Shown here: in pieces, positions 4,972-5,529 of the stretch
Layout of the letters: every line of letters starts with the position of its first letter
Position numbering within the stretch: position 1 is the first letter of the stretch
Assembly: GCA_947629735.1 (NCBI GenBank)
Contig: CANREX010000101.1
Coordinates: 1 to 5,529, forward strand
Source: an uncultured Clostridia bacterium
GTDB lineage: Bacteria; Bacillota; Clostridia; Christensenellales; Borkfalkiaceae
Length of the DNA stretch: 5,529 nucleotides
Direction of reading: 5' to 3'
Notes under the pieces: model-generated
What the model saw: only the letters and a program-made list of their open reading frames with translations
Databases searched by the model: none
What the model was told of the DNA's origin: nothing
Made by a program: the position numbers and the translations under genes

Positions 4972-5529
4972 TTAAATATATTGTTTAAGCCGCTTTTTTA
5001 TGGACTTAATGTTTTCCCTGACGCGCGCGGGCGCTCCGCCGCCGTAGCTCGTCCTCGCCTGCGCGCATGCTTTGCCTTTCACCGTCTGCACGATGTCGCT
5101 GCCGAATTCGGGCGAGAAAGCGAGGTAATCTTCATATGACATTTTCTGCAAAGTCGTGCCCTTTTCTATGCACCACCTGACTATCTTTCCCGTTATGGCG
5201 TGCGCGGTGCGGAAGGGCACGCCCTTTTTTGCGAGGTAGTCCGCAACGTCCGTCGCGCAGCAGAATTCGCTCTCCGCGGCTTTCTCCATTCTCCTGCCGT
5301 TCAGCTTTATCGCGCCGAGTATTATCCGCCATGATATCCACACAGTTTATGACCTGTTTTTCCGCGTCGAAGAAGCCCTCTTTGTCCTCCTGCAAGTCCT
5401 TGTCGTAGGCGAGGGGAATTGCCTTTATCGTGGTGAGTAGAGCCATCAGATGTCCGTATACTCTGCCCGTCTTTCCTCGAATAAGCTCCGCCATATCGGA
5501 GTTTTTCTTCTGCGGCATTATCGACGAGC
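4972..5529 (-). pseudogene. argH: Argininosuccinate lyase, C-terminal part, with a frameshift
   Basis: ArgH splits argininosuccinate into arginine and fumarate, the last step of arginine synthesis. The window edge removes the N-terminal 60% or so; about 184 residues remain. The fumarase/aspartase superfamily signature SSIMPQKKNSDMAE is encoded at 5486-5527, including the catalytic-loop serines. ELIRGKTGRVYG and PLAYDKDLQEDKEGFFD follow. The frame then breaks: ArgH sequence continues to the GCG codon at 5327-5329 and resumes one base later at 5325 with IILGAIKLN, then ATDVADYLAKKGVPFRTAH and SYGGGAP to the stop at 4972-4974. Removing one G (5326 or 5327) restores an ungapped family match, so this is a one-base insertion. 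It may be a real mutation or a sequencing/assembly error. The sequence on both sides of the break keeps strong family conservation. Confidence 0.9.

Overview
The window most likely comes from the chromosome of an endospore-forming Firmicute (class Clostridia or a relative), possibly from a metagenome assembly. The main support is a complete three-gene spoIIA operon (spoIIAA, spoIIAB, sigF), which encodes the first forespore-specific sigma factor and its control module. Also consistent are sigma-A type promoters, clear Shine-Dalgarno sites, and two tRNAs of Firmicute type. G+C is moderate (about half by eye), and isoleucine codons include many AUA.

Layout. 1-507, minus strand: tRNA-Ile2(CAU) followed by tRNA-Asp(GUC). 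They are separated by 357 bases with no gene. This spacer holds a three-unit array of hairpin-bearing repeats (about 147-361), a short 21-base-period repeat (369-403) and a hairpin directly after the tRNA-Ile2 CCA end. A strong minus-strand promoter (545-574) drives the tRNAs. 508-713: the intergenic region between the tRNAs and the sporulation operon, with a weak rightward promoter candidate overlapping the tRNA promoter. 714-2199, plus strand: spoIIAA - spoIIAB - sigF, closed by a strong terminator that is probably bidirectional (2199-2236). 2262-3149, minus strand: an unrecognised membrane protein with an acidic, polylysine-tailed N-terminus, driven by a near-consensus promoter (3191-3219). 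3258-3500, plus strand: a small XRE/Cro-type regulator divergent from it. 3501-3687: a T-run/GCGC-rich repeat region ending in a TATAAT promoter. 3688-4872, plus strand: a class I/II PLP-dependent aminotransferase. 4910-4954: a terminator hairpin. 4972-5529, minus strand: the C-terminal part of argininosuccinate lyase (argH), cut by the window edge and carrying a single-base frameshift.

How the genes work together. SpoIIAA, SpoIIAB and SigF form the known partner-switching circuit: SpoIIAB holds sigma-F inactive and phosphorylates SpoIIAA, and unphosphorylated SpoIIAA releases sigma-F in the forespore. The aminotransferase and ArgH are amino-acid metabolism genes that face each other and need not be co-regulated. 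The divergent regulator and membrane protein may form a unit, but only their arrangement suggests it. I found no convincing new multi-gene system. The points most worth checking are the hairpin repeat array between the tRNAs, the argH frameshift and the repeat-rich leader of the aminotransferase.
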